From: Plantimonas leprariae | GTDB lineage: Bacteria; Pseudomonadota; Alphaproteobacteria; Rhizobiales; Rhizobiaceae | Length of the DNA stretch: 58,620 nt | Reading direction: 5' to 3' | NCBI RefSeq assembly: GCF_008802405.1 | Contig: NZ_VZDO01000025.1 | Location: forward strand, 1-58,620 | In this document: one piece after another, positions 1-8,101 of the stretch | How the letters are laid out: every line of letters begins with the position of its first letter | Position numbering within the stretch: the first letter of the stretch is position 1 | Notes under the pieces: model-generated | Seen by the model: the letters and a program-made list of their open reading frames with translations, nothing else | The model's database searches: none | Told to the model about the DNA's origin: nothing | Position numbers and translations under genes: made by a program

Positions 1-319
1 GGATCCGGACGCTCCGGCTTGCAGTGGTAGGCCGTCTCCTTCTGGTGGTGAAACACGGGGGTCGGCTCCTCTGGAATGGCATGGGCCGATCGACGAGCCC
101 ATACGCCGAAGGCAGCGCACGAAAGATGCGTTCCACGACGAGTACTTTGCTGGCGATCTATACTCAGCTAATCGAAAATCATTCGCTGACTGAGCGGCGT
201 TCATCGAGCATGGATACGAATCGTCATGTTCGAATAGTCTGGTGATATGCTTCGCTGACACCTGCGGCGAGACTGTCCTTTCGAGGATAGCCAGCTTCTC
301 ATCTTGGCAGTTTGCCGCA
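1..319. other. Gene-poor leader before rhodopsin 1
   Basis: I see no convincing gene here. The only open frame (24-245, plus) is short, lacks recognisable motifs, and contains an odd mix of residues. The base composition is less GC-rich than in the genes that follow, as expected for an intergenic or decayed stretch. Confidence 0.5.
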
Positions 320-344
320 GGAACGCAGCGTAACTTGCGCTGTT
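320..344 (+). promoter_or_regulatory. EcfG-like stress promoter of rhodopsin operon 1
   Basis: The sequence shows GGAAC at 320-324, a 16-nt spacer, and TGTT at 341-344, ending 31 nt before the rhodopsin ATG at 376. The alphaproteobacterial general-stress sigma factor EcfG recognises about GGAAC-N16/17-CGTT, so this matches at all but one position. The same arrangement with the same 31-nt leader occurs before rhodopsin copy 2 (40247-40272), which makes chance less likely. Function is inferred. Confidence 0.55.
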
Positions 345-375
345 CGCCTCTGGCATTCACAGCGAGGGGACATTC

Positions 376-1224
376 ATGACCGTCAACGCCTGGCTTTGGA
401 TCGGCGCGATCGCGATGGCGATCGGCGCCGCGGTTCAGCTCGTCATCGGCTGGGGGCCGCGCACCCGCGACGTCGAGAACCACTACCTCCTGCACCTCTT
501 CGTCTGCCTGGCGGCGATGGCCTCCTACCTGGTGATGGCGACGGGCGACGGCGCGATCCACCTGGCCGACGGCGGTCCCAACGGGCGCGACTTCTACTTC
601 GCCCGCTACATCGACTGGTCGGTGACGACGCCGATGCTGCTGCTTGGGCTAGGTCTCACGGCCATGCATTCGCCCTTCCGGCGCTGGGCGGCGTTGCTCG
701 GCGTCCTGTTCGCCGACAGCTACATGATCATCACCGGCCTCTTTGCCGGCCTCAGCCCGGTCGGCTCCAGCCAGAAGTGGCTGTGGTATCTCGTGAGCTG
801 CGCCGCCTTCGCCTTCGTCTACATCGGCATCTGGGGGCTGTTCCGGGAGGAAGCGCGGAAGACCAGCGACGAGGCCGCCAGCATCTTCCGGACCAACGCG
901 ACGATCCTGTCGATCGTCTGGCTTCTCTACCCGGTCGTGTTCCTGCTCGGCACGGAAGGCACGCTGTTCATGGGCGACGTCCCGACCGCCGCCGCCTATA
1001 CGATCCTCGATATCGTCGCGAAGGTCGGCTACGGCATCTTCTCGCTGCTGGAGACCAAGCGCAAGGCCGCCCGCGAGCTCGCCGCCGGGCTCATCCCCGA
1101 GCCGGACCTTCGTCCGGCCCCGGGAGCCTTCCACGAGGTCCGCGCTCCAGACCGCAACGAGATCGTCGGCGGCGAGGCGATCGAGCCGAACGAGCGACCC
1201 GTCGGCACCAGGCGCCGGACGTGA
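376..1224 (+). CDS. Microbial rhodopsin, DTG motif (copy 1)
   Basis: A 282-residue seven-helix retinal protein in the inner membrane, probably a light-driven proton pump or light sensor. Helix C reads RYIDWSVTTPMLLLG: Arg77, Asp80 (counter-ion, bacteriorhodopsin D85), Thr84 (T89) and Gly91 where pumps carry an Asp or Glu proton donor (D96). Helix G reads LDIVAKVGYG with Asp212 and the retinal lysine Lys216. Leu at the position of bacteriorhodopsin L93 suggests green absorption. The ATG follows GAGGGG at a good distance. The stop overlaps the GTG of the downstream carotenoid dioxygenase, so retinal supply is translationally coupled. Pump versus sensor is not settled by sequence: no transducer gene is adjacent, but the missing donor would slow a pump. 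Confidence 0.95.
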   Translation: MTVNAWLWIGAIAMAIGAAVQLVIGWGPRTRDVENHYLLHLFVCLAAMASYLVMATGDGAIHLADGGPNGRDFYFARYIDWSVTTPMLLLGLGLTAMHSPFRRWAALLGVLFADSYMIITGLFAGLSPVGSSQKWLWYLVSCAAFAFVYIGIWGLFREEARKTSDEAASIFRTNATILSIVWLLYPVVFLLGTEGTLFMGDVPTAAAYTILDIVAKVGYGIFSLLETKRKAARELAAGLIPEPDLRPAPGAFHEVRAPDRNEIVGGEAIEPNERPVGTRRRT

Positions 1225-2237
1225 GCATCTCGGAAAGAGAGCAGGTTGAGCAAGCGCGGTCCGTCCGGCCGCACGACCTTCAAGACCTCCGGGACGGCCA
1301 CGCCCTTCTCGCCTCGCTTGTGTTCCTGGCGGTTTGCGTCGCGGTCGGGCTGACGGGGCTGCCGAGCCGGGAAACTCAGCTGGTCCTGCTCGTTCCCGCT
1401 GTCGCCGTCGGACTGCCGCACGGCGCGCTCGATGGGCGAGACGGCAAGCGGCTGTTCGCGCCCCGGTACGGCCGGTTGTGGTTCGTGCCGTTTCTCGGCT
1501 GCTACGCCGCGCTGTTCACGGCCACTCTGCTGCTGTGGTGGCTCGCGCCCTTCCTCGCCCTGTCCGGCTTCTTGCTGATCTCGCTGGTTCACTTCGGCCA
1601 GTGCGACCGCGACCCGGCGAGCCGCTTTCCGCGCTTGTCGATCTTCGCGCATGGGGGCATCCCGATCGTCCTGCCGGCGCTCGCCTTTCCGAACGAAGTC
1701 GCGCAGCTGTTCGCTTGGCTCGTCGGCGAGCGGGACGCGGCGACGATCCTAGCTCTTCTGACCGGACCGGTTGCGGTCACCTGGGTAGCGGCGCTCTGCG
1801 TCGAGTGCGTGCAAGCCCTTCTCGAGCCGCAGGGCGCCCGACTGGGTGAGGCGCGACGCACCTTCAGCGCAACGGCTGCGCTGGTGCTGCTGTTCGCGAC
1901 CGTGCCGCCGCTCCTCGCCTTTGCCTTCTACTTCGCGCTGTTCCACGCGCCGCGAGCGCTCCTGGAGGCCACAGAGGGCGAGGCGCCGGACCCACGCGCT
2001 GCGATCGGGCGCGAGCTGAAGGCCGCCATGCCCCTGTCGATCGCCGCTATGGCGATCGGCGTCGCCTTGTTCGTCTTCCAGCAGGCCGACGACTGGACGC
2101 CCGCCGTCCTGCGCTCCGTCTTCCTGCTCCTCAGTGCGCTCACCGTCCCGCACATGTGGCTCGAATATCGTCTCAACGCGCAACGCGCCGCTAGCTTGTG
2201 CACGTCCAACCTGGTCCGGAGACAGCCGGGCAACTGA
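1221..2237 (+). CDS. blh: Brp/Blh-family beta-carotene 15,15'-dioxygenase (copy 1)
   Basis: A 338-residue polytopic membrane enzyme that cleaves beta-carotene to two retinal molecules, the rhodopsin chromophore. Family histidines are visible in PHGALDG, SLVHFG, FHAPRA and VPHMWLE, the presumed iron ligands. The GTG at 1221 overlaps the rhodopsin stop (GTGA). The open frame extends upstream to 312, but that part is only rhodopsin read out of frame. Copy 2 at 41149 has the same GTG start and the same first four residues. The stop overlaps the next ATG (TGATG), continuing the operon. No carotenoid synthesis genes are in the window, so beta-carotene must come from elsewhere. Confidence 0.92.
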   Translation: MSISEREQVEQARSVRPHDLQDLRDGHALLASLVFLAVCVAVGLTGLPSRETQLVLLVPAVAVGLPHGALDGRDGKRLFAPRYGRLWFVPFLGCYAALFTATLLLWWLAPFLALSGFLLISLVHFGQCDRDPASRFPRLSIFAHGGIPIVLPALAFPNEVAQLFAWLVGERDAATILALLTGPVAVTWVAALCVECVQALLEPQGARLGEARRTFSATAALVLLFATVPPLLAFAFYFALFHAPRALLEATEGEAPDPRAAIGRELKAAMPLSIAAMAIGVALFVFQQADDWTPAVLRSVFLLLSALTVPHMWLEYRLNAQRAASLCTSNLVRRQPGN

Positions 2238-3313
2238 TGCAGTCCCTGTCACTCCTTCCACTTCTCGCCATCTTCGCGGCGGCGGCCGTCGCGATCTGGG
2301 TTGCCGGCGTCCAGCTCTCGAACACGACCGACGTCCTGTCGCAGCGGTTCGGCCTCGGACAGGCGCTCGGCGGCGTCATCCTGCTCGCCATCGCCACCAA
2401 CCTGCCCGAGCTCGCGATCACCGCCAGCGCGGCTGCGAGCGGCAACATCGGCGTCGCGGTCGGCAACATCCTCGGCGGCATCGGCATCCAAACCGTGGTG
2501 CTCGTCGCGCTCGACGCGTTCGGCGTCCGGGAGAAGATGCCGCTGACCTACAAGGCCGCCAGCCTGACGCTGGTCATCGAGGGTCTGCTGGTCGTCGCCG
2601 TCCTCATCGTCGCGATCATGGGAACGCAACTGCCCGCCTCGCTCGTCTACGCCCGCGTCGGGCGGGACGCGCTCGCGATCGCGCTGATCTGGATCCTCGG
2701 CGTCTGGCTGATCGGGCGGGCGAACCGCGGCCTGCCCTGGCACGACAGCGCCGGCGACGCGCCGGACACGCAAAGCGAGCCGAAGGGCCATTCGCAAGCG
2801 AAAGCCGAGCAGGACGCGACCAGCAAAGGCACGAGCACCGTCCGGACGGCGATCGTCTTCCTCGTCGCGGCGGTCGTGACACTGGTGGCGGGCGTCGTGC
2901 TGGAGCGCGCCGGCGACGGCATCGCCGACCACATCGGCATGAGCGGCGTCCTGTTCGGCGCGACCGTCCTGGCCGCGGCGACATCGTTGCCCGAGCTCTC
3001 CACCGGGCTGACCTCGGCGCGGGCCGGCGACTACCAGCTCGCGATCAGCGACATCTTCGGCGGCAACGCCTTCCTGCCCGTCCTTTTCCTGCTCGCGACG
3101 CTAATCTCGGGCAAGGCTGTGCTGCCGGAGGCGCAGGACACCGACATCTACCTCGCCGGTCTCGCGGTGCTCTTCACCAGCGCCTACCTCGCCGGCCTGA
3201 TCTTCCGCCCGAAGCGCCGCATTCTCGGCATGGGCATCGACTCGCTGGCCGTGCTCGTCCTCTACGCCGTCGGGACCATGGGCTTGTTCGCGATCGCGCT
3301 CCAACATGCCTGA
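2237..3313 (+). CDS. Ca2+/cation antiporter (CaCA, Na+/Ca2+ exchanger-like) membrane protein
   Basis: A 358-residue protein with two halves of about five membrane segments each. Each half carries a CaCA alpha-repeat: TNLPELAITASAAASGN in the first and TSLPELSTGLTSARAG in the second, followed by GN or SD-x-FGGN elements that line the ion site. A charged, Gln/Lys-rich cytosolic loop (about residues 175-210) separates the halves, as is usual. It starts by TGATG overlap with blh, and its stop lies inside the start of mgtC (8-nt overlap). Being in the rhodopsin operon suggests it uses the light-driven ion gradient to move Ca2+ or another cation. Substrate and coupling ion are inferred. Confidence 0.85.
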   Translation: MQSLSLLPLLAIFAAAAVAIWVAGVQLSNTTDVLSQRFGLGQALGGVILLAIATNLPELAITASAAASGNIGVAVGNILGGIGIQTVVLVALDAFGVREKMPLTYKAASLTLVIEGLLVVAVLIVAIMGTQLPASLVYARVGRDALAIALIWILGVWLIGRANRGLPWHDSAGDAPDTQSEPKGHSQAKAEQDATSKGTSTVRTAIVFLVAAVVTLVAGVVLERAGDGIADHIGMSGVLFGATVLAAATSLPELSTGLTSARAGDYQLAISDIFGGNAFLPVLFLLATLISGKAVLPEAQDTDIYLAGLAVLFTSAYLAGLIFRPKRRILGMGIDSLAVLVLYAVGTMGLFAIALQHA

Positions 3314-3791
3314 CGGGCTGGACATGCTCCTGCGCCTGATCGTGGCCACCGCCGGCGGCGCGGTGCTTGGCTTCGAGCGCTCGCGGCAGAACCGCGCCAT
3401 CATGGGCTTCCGGACGCTGAGCCTCGTCGGCTTGGCGAGCTGCATCGCGGTGCTGGCGATCACGAACAGCGGCCTGCCGCAGATGAACGCCGACGCTGCC
3501 GGCCGCGTCGTGCAGGGCGTTCTGTCCGGCGTCGGCTTCATCGGGGCCGGGGCGCTGCTGCATGGGTCGAGCGGCCAACAGGTCCACGGCCTCGCGACGG
3601 CGGCCAGCATCTGGGTGTCGGCGGCGATGGGAACGGCGGCGGCGCTCGCGGTCTGGCCGCTGATCGCGGGCGGCGTGACGCTGGGACTGTTCGTGCTTCT
3701 TGTCGGCGGTCCGATCGAGCGCCGCATCCGTGAACATGCCCGCGGCACCGACGAGGAGGCGGATCGGCGCGATATGGAGGAGCGACCGTGA
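3306..3791 (+). CDS. MgtC/SapB family membrane protein
   Basis: A 161-residue inner-membrane protein with the MgtC/SapB hallmarks: GFERSRQNRAIMGFRTLSL near the N-terminus and the LSGVGFIGAGALL and HGLATAASIWVSAAMG stretches. It has about four to five membrane helices and lacks the C-terminal ACT-like domain of the longer virulence MgtC proteins. The family is tied to growth in low Mg2+, acid or phosphate stress, often through effects on the F-ATPase or membrane potential. A role beside a rhodopsin and a cation antiporter would fit membrane-potential control, but this is inference. A near-identical 5'-truncated copy lies at 58405-58620. Confidence 0.88.
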   Translation: MPDGLDMLLRLIVATAGGAVLGFERSRQNRAIMGFRTLSLVGLASCIAVLAITNSGLPQMNADAAGRVVQGVLSGVGFIGAGALLHGSSGQQVHGLATAASIWVSAAMGTAAALAVWPLIAGGVTLGLFVLLVGGPIERRIREHARGTDEEADRRDMEERP

Positions 3792-3810
3792 CGCGACGGA
3801 GCCCATACCG

Positions 3811-4170
3811 ATGACCGAGGCCGACGCCATCCACCTCGTCACGCGGGCCGTCGAGATCGTCGGCACCGCGATCATCGTCGTCGGCTCGTTCGGCGCGCTG
3901 GGGCTGTTCCTGCTTCGGCTGTTGAGCAACGCTGCACCTCGCGACGTGCTGTTCGCGAGCGTGCGCTCGAACCTCGGTCGGTCCATCCTGCTCGGTTTAG
4001 AGTTCCTGGTCGCGGCCGACATCATCAACACGGTGGCCGTCGAGCCAACGATCCAGAGCCTTCTCGTCTTGGCCGGCATCGTCCTGATCCGCACCTTCCT
4101 CAGCTTCTCGCTGGAGGTCGAGATCGAGGGACGCTGGCCGTGGCAAAAAGTCGGGAAGGCGGCCAGTTGA
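3811..4170 (+). CDS. DUF1622 family small membrane protein
   Basis: A 119-residue protein with an N-terminal helix, then two further membrane segments around the sequences FLVAADIINTVAV and LLVLAGIVLIRTFLSFSLEVEIEG, typical of DUF1622. Function is unknown. It lies 19 nt after mgtC on the same strand and is the last gene of the rhodopsin 1 operon. The ATG at 3811 is preferred because the in-frame start at 3700 would lie inside mgtC. Confidence 0.8.
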   Translation: MTEADAIHLVTRAVEIVGTAIIVVGSFGALGLFLLRLLSNAAPRDVLFASVRSNLGRSILLGLEFLVAADIINTVAVEPTIQSLLVLAGIVLIRTFLSFSLEVEIEGRWPWQKVGKAAS

Positions 4171-4183
4171 AGGAGCCGGGATC

Positions 4184-4204
4184 GTCCATCCGTACCCGGA
4201 TGAC
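4184..4204. terminator. Weak hairpin between convergent genes
   Basis: CATCCG-TACC-CGGATG forms a 6-bp stem (4187-4202), extended by GT/AC around one bulged base. There is no T-tract. It sits just past the rhodopsin 1 operon and before the convergent HxlR gene, where a terminator is expected. Confidence 0.3.
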
Positions 4205-4414
4205 GCTCAATCAGCGCACCGCGCTTGTATCAGTCCGCAAACGACCAAGCCACCGCCCTTCCCGCGGAAGCGGATTCGTTCTTCCACCCATCGCGGCGGT
4301 TCGGATGGTTGCGCCTCGTCGTGTGACGCAGCTGCTCAGGTTACCTGAAAGGACGTCGCAGTCGCGCCGCTACATTCTGTTCCTTCGGTGCTCAAGACGC
4401 CCAGCTCCTCAGTT

Positions 4415-4807
4415 TCACTTTGAGGTCTTGGCTTGCTTCATCTGGTGAATGTTCGCCTCGATCCAGTCGGCGAGCGCGGCGACCTTCTCCGCCGCCCCTT
4501 CACCGAGCGGCGTCAGCGTGTAGTCCGTATGCGGCGGCACGACCGGATAGGACCGGCGGACGACCAGCCCGTCGCCTTCCAGCCATTGCAGGGTCTGCGA
4601 CAGCATGCGCTCGCTGATGCCGGTGACTTTGCGACGGAGTTCGCTGAAGCGATGGGTGCCGCCCTGCAGGGCAATCAGAACCAGAACGCCCCAACGGCTG
4701 GTCATGTGCAGCATGACCGATCGCGACGGGCAGCCGGGCTCGAAGAGGTCGCCACGGGCCACCCGCTCGAACATCGACTCCGGCTTCGATATGTCCGCGA
4801 TCGACAC
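4415..4807 (-). CDS. HxlR-family redox-type transcriptional regulator (YtfH/QorR-like)
   Basis: A 130-residue winged-helix repressor. The core reads CPSRSVMLHMTSRWGVLVL, then GGTHRFSELRRKVTGIS and LTPLGEGAAEKVAALADWI, closely resembling E. coli YtfH. The single Cys (about residue 26) is the residue that thiol- and quinone-sensing HxlR regulators oxidise. It is divergent from qorB with 92 nt between, as ytfH-ytfG are in E. coli. It therefore likely represses qorB and itself until quinone or thiol stress. The start used is GTG at 4807; an ATG at 4774 is a possible alternative. Confidence 0.88.
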   Translation of the reverse strand: MSIADISKPESMFERVARGDLFEPGCPSRSVMLHMTSRWGVLVLIALQGGTHRFSELRRKVTGISERMLSQTLQWLEGDGLVVRRSYPVVPPHTDYTLTPLGEGAAEKVAALADWIEANIHQMKQAKTSK

Positions 4808-4812
4808 CTGAC

Positions 4813-4847
4813 GCTTACCTCGGCGTGCGTACTTCCTTAACGTAAGC
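4813..4847. promoter_or_regulatory. Candidate HxlR operator between ytfH-like and qorB
   Basis: GCTTAC (4813-4818) and GTAAGC (4842-4847) form an inverted repeat with a 23-nt spacer in the divergent intergenic region, beginning only 6 nt from the regulator's GTG. HxlR proteins bind as dimers to such divergent promoters. The site is inferred from symmetry and place. Confidence 0.4.
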
Positions 4848-4899
4848 TACTCGGTTATCCGGGATCGGGCAAGACAACCCTTCCAACCGGAGCCTCTTC

Positions 4900-5760
4900 A
4901 TGCGGTACGCCATCACCGGAGCTACCGGCCAGCTCGGCCGCCTCGTCATCGACGCGCTTCTCGAAACCGTTCCGGCAGCCGACGTCGTCGCCGCCGTCCG
5001 CGATCCGGCTAAGGCGTCCGACCTCGCGGCGAAGGGCGTCGAGGTGCGGGAGGCGGACTACGACCGCCCGGACACGCTGCGCACCGCCTTCGAGGGCATC
5101 GGCAAGGTGCTGCTGATCTCGTCGAGCGCCGTCGGCGTCCGCGAGAAGCAGCACCGAGCCGCGATCGATGCGGCGAAGGCGGCGGGCGTCGAGCTTCTCG
5201 CCTACACGAGTATCCTCCACGCCGACACGACGCCGGCGAAGCTCGCCCGCGAGCACAAGGCGACCGAGGACGCGATCGCGGCGTCCGGCGTGCCGGCCGC
5301 GATCCTGCGCAACGGCTGGTACACCGAGAACCACCTGATGGGCCTCCAGCCAGCGCTGGAGCACGGCGCCATGGTCGGCTCCGCTGGCGAGGGTCGGTTC
5401 TCGTCGGCGGTCCGGGCCGACTACGCGGCGGCCGCGGCGGCCGTGCTCCTGTCGGCGGAGAGCCAAGCGGGACAAGTGTACGAGCTGGCCGGCGACGACG
5501 GCTACACGCTCGCCGAGTTCGCCGCCGAACTGTCGCGGCAGACGGGCAAGGAGATCGCCTACCGGGATCTGCCCGAAGCGGACTACAAGGGCGTCCTCGC
5601 GGGCGCTGGCCTGCCGGAGGCGCTCGCCGACGCGCTCGCCGACGAGGACAACGTGGCGCGGAACGACACGCTGTTCGACGACGGCCGAACCCTCAGCCGC
5701 CTGATCGACCGACCCACGACGCCGATGCGCGAGACCGTCGCCGCCGCCCTCGCAGGGTAG
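4900..5760 (+). CDS. qorB: NAD(P)H:quinone oxidoreductase, QOR2 type
   Basis: A 286-residue NmrA-like atypical short-chain dehydrogenase, the same length as E. coli QorB (YtfG). It reduces quinones with NADPH in the cytosol. The N-terminal nucleotide-binding motif is ITGATGQLG. Further family stretches are YTSILHADT, LRNGWYTENHL and VYELAGDDGYTLAEFAAEL. It is divergent from its probable regulator and followed by a strong hairpin, so it is likely a single-gene unit switched on by quinone or electrophile stress. Confidence 0.9.
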   Translation: MRYAITGATGQLGRLVIDALLETVPAADVVAAVRDPAKASDLAAKGVEVREADYDRPDTLRTAFEGIGKVLLISSSAVGVREKQHRAAIDAAKAAGVELLAYTSILHADTTPAKLAREHKATEDAIAASGVPAAILRNGWYTENHLMGLQPALEHGAMVGSAGEGRFSSAVRADYAAAAAAVLLSAESQAGQVYELAGDDGYTLAEFAAELSRQTGKEIAYRDLPEADYKGVLAGAGLPEALADALADEDNVARNDTLFDDGRTLSRLIDRPTTPMRETVAAALAG

Positions 5761-5772
5761 CGGCATGGGTCT

Positions 5773-5812
5773 GCGCCCGGCCGCTGATCACCATACCCAG
5801 GCGGCCGGGCGC
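5773..5812 (+). terminator. Strong GC hairpin after qorB
   Basis: GCGCCCGGCCGC (5773-5784) and GCGGCCGGGCGC (5801-5812) form a perfect 12-bp stem with a 16-nt loop, starting 13 nt after the qorB stop. There is no T-tract, as is common in high-GC species. It probably ends qorB transcription and may also stop the convergent cluster. I see no gene in the remaining sequence up to 6071. Confidence 0.6.
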
Positions 5813-6071
5813 GAACCACGCGGAGAGTTGCCGCGGCTGTGATCGGCGGAAACCGCCCCATCGCGCCTCAGTCCGAGGTTCGATCAAGTCCGAACACGAC
5901 CCGTTCATGTCGAGGTAGGCGAGGTTGTGATGTTCGGGAGCCGACGTAGCAGATGCATTCAGCGCCGACGTTGACTTACCTGTCGAAAGCAATGGTGCCA
6001 TGCAGTCTTACGGACCAACGCATGAAAGTTTCGACGATCAGTTTGATGAATATCTGATCTCCAACCTCAGC

Positions 6072-7016
6072 CTACGCCGCCGTACCTCCGGAGCCGCCCT
6101 TGCCTTCGACCTCGCTCTTGGCGCTCTTTGCAGCTGCATCGGCAACCGTCGAGAGCTTGTCGCCCAACGTCTGAGCCGTGGCAGTTAGTCCGTCCTTGCT
6201 TAGTCCCTGCGCTTCGACCTCGCCGGAAACCTGATCGAAGATCTGGCCCGCCACAGCTTTCGCATCGTCGAGTTTCGCCGCGACGATGGAGCTTGCGTGT
6301 TCCTTCGCCGCGTCGCTGGCCTCGCCCATGAACTGCCGCTCGATCTCGGTTCGGGGCAAGGCCGCCGCGAGACCGGCACCGATCGCCAGGCCGAGGATGC
6401 CGAGCGCCAGCGGCTTGTCCTCGAAGAACTCGCCGAGCGTCTGCTGCAGGTTCTCGGTCTGCGCGCGTGCACCACGTGCGACGGATCTCGAAGCGTCGTA
6501 GGCGGACGAACCGGCATTGGACGCCGCTTCGCCGACGCGGCCGGCGGCGGATCCCAAACCTTCGTAGGCTGCGGACAACCCGCTCGATCCGTGCGTCGCC
6601 GCCGCCGACGCGGCGCTCCCGACGCGTTCGGCCGGTGATCCGACGGTGTCAACCGGCGAGGTCCCGGAGCCGCCGGCCGAGGCTGACTTGAACGACATCC
6701 CCGACGCAGCGCTTTCGTCCGCAAAATGATGATCCGCGTTGTACCGCGCCGACCGACCGAACCGGAACGGGTTCGCCCTTTTGCTCCCACCAAGGAGCGA
6801 GACGTTCGCTCCCCCAGTCAACAGCCAAGCTGCGCCGATGCCGATGAGGGCTGCCGAGGCGGGGTTGGCCCGAACCGCCTCCGTCAGCCCTTCCACGAAA
6901 CCGCGCGAAGCCGGGGTACTCGTCTCAGGCCGTGAGGTCCGAGGCTCGACGGGAATGTCGTTGACCCTCACCCTGCCGGTGCTCACAGGCGTTCTCTGGG
7001 TGCGCGCATCGCTCAT
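6072..7016 (-). CDS. Stress-cluster protein, nutrient-deprivation-induced type
   Basis: A 314-residue protein. The N-terminus is polar and a hydrophobic segment follows (about residues 50-70, ALIGIGAAWLLTGG). A long Ala/Ser-rich region suggests a coiled coil or amphipathic helix. A second short glycine-rich hydrophobic segment is LALGILGLAIGAGLAAALP, and the C-terminus is an Ala-rich charged helix. Its layout parallels the DUF3618 protein at 8102-9130, including the ...DKPLALGILGLAIGAGLAAALP-type motif there (KNPFVVAGLAALAGAAVAALLP), so the two are probably distant paralogues. The start is set at 7016 because it overlaps the upstream stop (ATGA); the frame is open further upstream. Function unknown. 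Confidence 0.75.
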   Translation of the reverse strand: MSDARTQRTPVSTGRVRVNDIPVEPRTSRPETSTPASRGFVEGLTEAVRANPASAALIGIGAAWLLTGGANVSLLGGSKRANPFRFGRSARYNADHHFADESAASGMSFKSASAGGSGTSPVDTVGSPAERVGSAASAAATHGSSGLSAAYEGLGSAAGRVGEAASNAGSSAYDASRSVARGARAQTENLQQTLGEFFEDKPLALGILGLAIGAGLAAALPRTEIERQFMGEASDAAKEHASSIVAAKLDDAKAVAGQIFDQVSGEVEAQGLSKDGLTATAQTLGDKLSTVADAAAKSAKSEVEGKGGSGGTAA

Positions 7017-7408
7017 CTTGCCTGTCCTTTCGCAGCCATCGGGTCTTTCCCGACCTGGCGCAGGGTTCGTTCGGGCACGAGGGTGTCGGCCTTCAGTCGC
7101 TGAAGGCCGAGCCACGCCAGGAGGCCAGCCGCTGCGGCGCCGACCAGAGTCGCGATGACCGAGGACGCGGCGGCGTTGACGCCCGCCGCCGTCAGCAAGG
7201 CCGCGATGGTGATCAGCAGCATGACGGCGGTCGCGATGCCGAACACCGCAGCGGCCGCCAGGAAGGCGACGGCCATGGACGCCCTGACGGCCTTGTTCGA
7301 CAGTTCGAGCTTGGCGAGCTGGACCTCGCTGCGAAACAGCGCCTTCACCTGCGCCAAGGCATCAGAAACGAGGTCCGAGAAGGACCGGTCGTCGGCGGGC
7401 ATCGTCAT
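7013..7408 (-). CDS. Phage-holin-family (DUF1469) membrane protein
   Basis: A 131-residue protein with the family pattern: an N-terminal amphipathic part (SFSDLVSDALAQVKALFRSE, then VQLAKLELSNK), two membrane helices (about residues 45-90) and a charged tail. Despite the name, these chromosomal homologues are not lysis holins; they commonly sit beside DUF3618 genes in alphaproteobacterial stress clusters. It is coupled to the next gene by ATGA and lies 14 nt after the previous one. Confidence 0.82.
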   Translation of the reverse strand: MTMPADDRSFSDLVSDALAQVKALFRSEVQLAKLELSNKAVRASMAVAFLAAAAVFGIATAVMLLITIAALLTAAGVNAAASSVIATLVGAAAAGLLAWLGLQRLKADTLVPERTLRQVGKDPMAAKGQAR

Positions 7409-7422
7409 CTCGTGCTCCGTCG

Positions 7423-8082
7423 TCAGCCGGCGCGGAAGTCGCGAGTGCCCGGCGTGCCGGCGGGTTGCGACCGCGTCGGATAGGCCGCCCCGCCGTCCGC
7501 CGTCCGCGCCGCCGTCGCCCGCTTCTCGGCCGAGGTCATCAGGAAGCGCACCGCCGCGAAGCTCGCGAGCGCGCTGACCCCGAGGAACACCGCTGGCTGC
7601 CGACGAGCGTAGTCGTGGACGACGCCGACGAGGTCGGTCAGGTCGCGCCGGCGGATCTCGTCGGCCAAGTGCTCGGCTTCGCCCGCCGCCAAGCGCACCA
7701 GGCGCGCGACCTGCGGGATCTCGTCTTCCAGTTCGTCCGCCGCCCGGTTGATCGCACCGGCGATCCCCTTGACCCGGTCCGCACCGGCGGCCTTCTGGTC
7801 CTCGGCCATGCCGCGGGCCTGCTCGGTCGCCTCCGAGAACCCTTGCTTGGCCTTCTCGGCGAGATCGGCCACCGAGGCTTTCGCTTCGTCTGCGGCGGCC
7901 GACGCGGTCCTGCCGATGTCGGCGGCCTCCGCTTTCGCCTTCGCGGCGGCAGGCTTCCTCGTATCGGCTTTCGGCTCGCCCGGCTTGCCGGCGTCAGCCT
8001 TCAGATCGGCGCTCTTATTGGCTTCTGGCGGCGTCGTCGTCAGCTTGACGCCGGTGTCGGGGTTGTCGGTCGGGTTTGACAT
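7423..8082 (-). CDS. Ala/Lys-rich stress-cluster protein with one C-terminal membrane helix
   Basis: A 219-residue protein. The first 100 residues are Ala-, Lys- and Asp-rich and low in complexity, like LEA-type helices. A helical middle follows (RAADELEDEIPQVARLVRLA), then the motif HDYARRQPAVFLGVSALASF before a short membrane segment. That last motif recurs in nutrient-deprivation-induced proteins that accompany DUF3618 and holin-like genes. A GAGG ribosome site precedes the ATG. Role unknown; probably membrane-attached stress protection. Confidence 0.75.
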   Translation of the reverse strand: MSNPTDNPDTGVKLTTTPPEANKSADLKADAGKPGEPKADTRKPAAAKAKAEAADIGRTASAAADEAKASVADLAEKAKQGFSEATEQARGMAEDQKAAGADRVKGIAGAINRAADELEDEIPQVARLVRLAAGEAEHLADEIRRRDLTDLVGVVHDYARRQPAVFLGVSALASFAAVRFLMTSAEKRATAARTADGGAAYPTRSQPAGTPGTRDFRAG

Positions 8083-8101
8083 GGTTTCGATACCTCGAGC
8101 T

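Noticed and set aside
649-1134. Minus-strand frame opposite rhodopsin 1
   Set aside because: Shadow ORF; the rhodopsin frame carries all conserved residues.
4140-4448. Plus-strand open frame overlapping DUF1622 and the HxlR gene
   Set aside because: Low-quality composition, overlaps two real genes, no motif.
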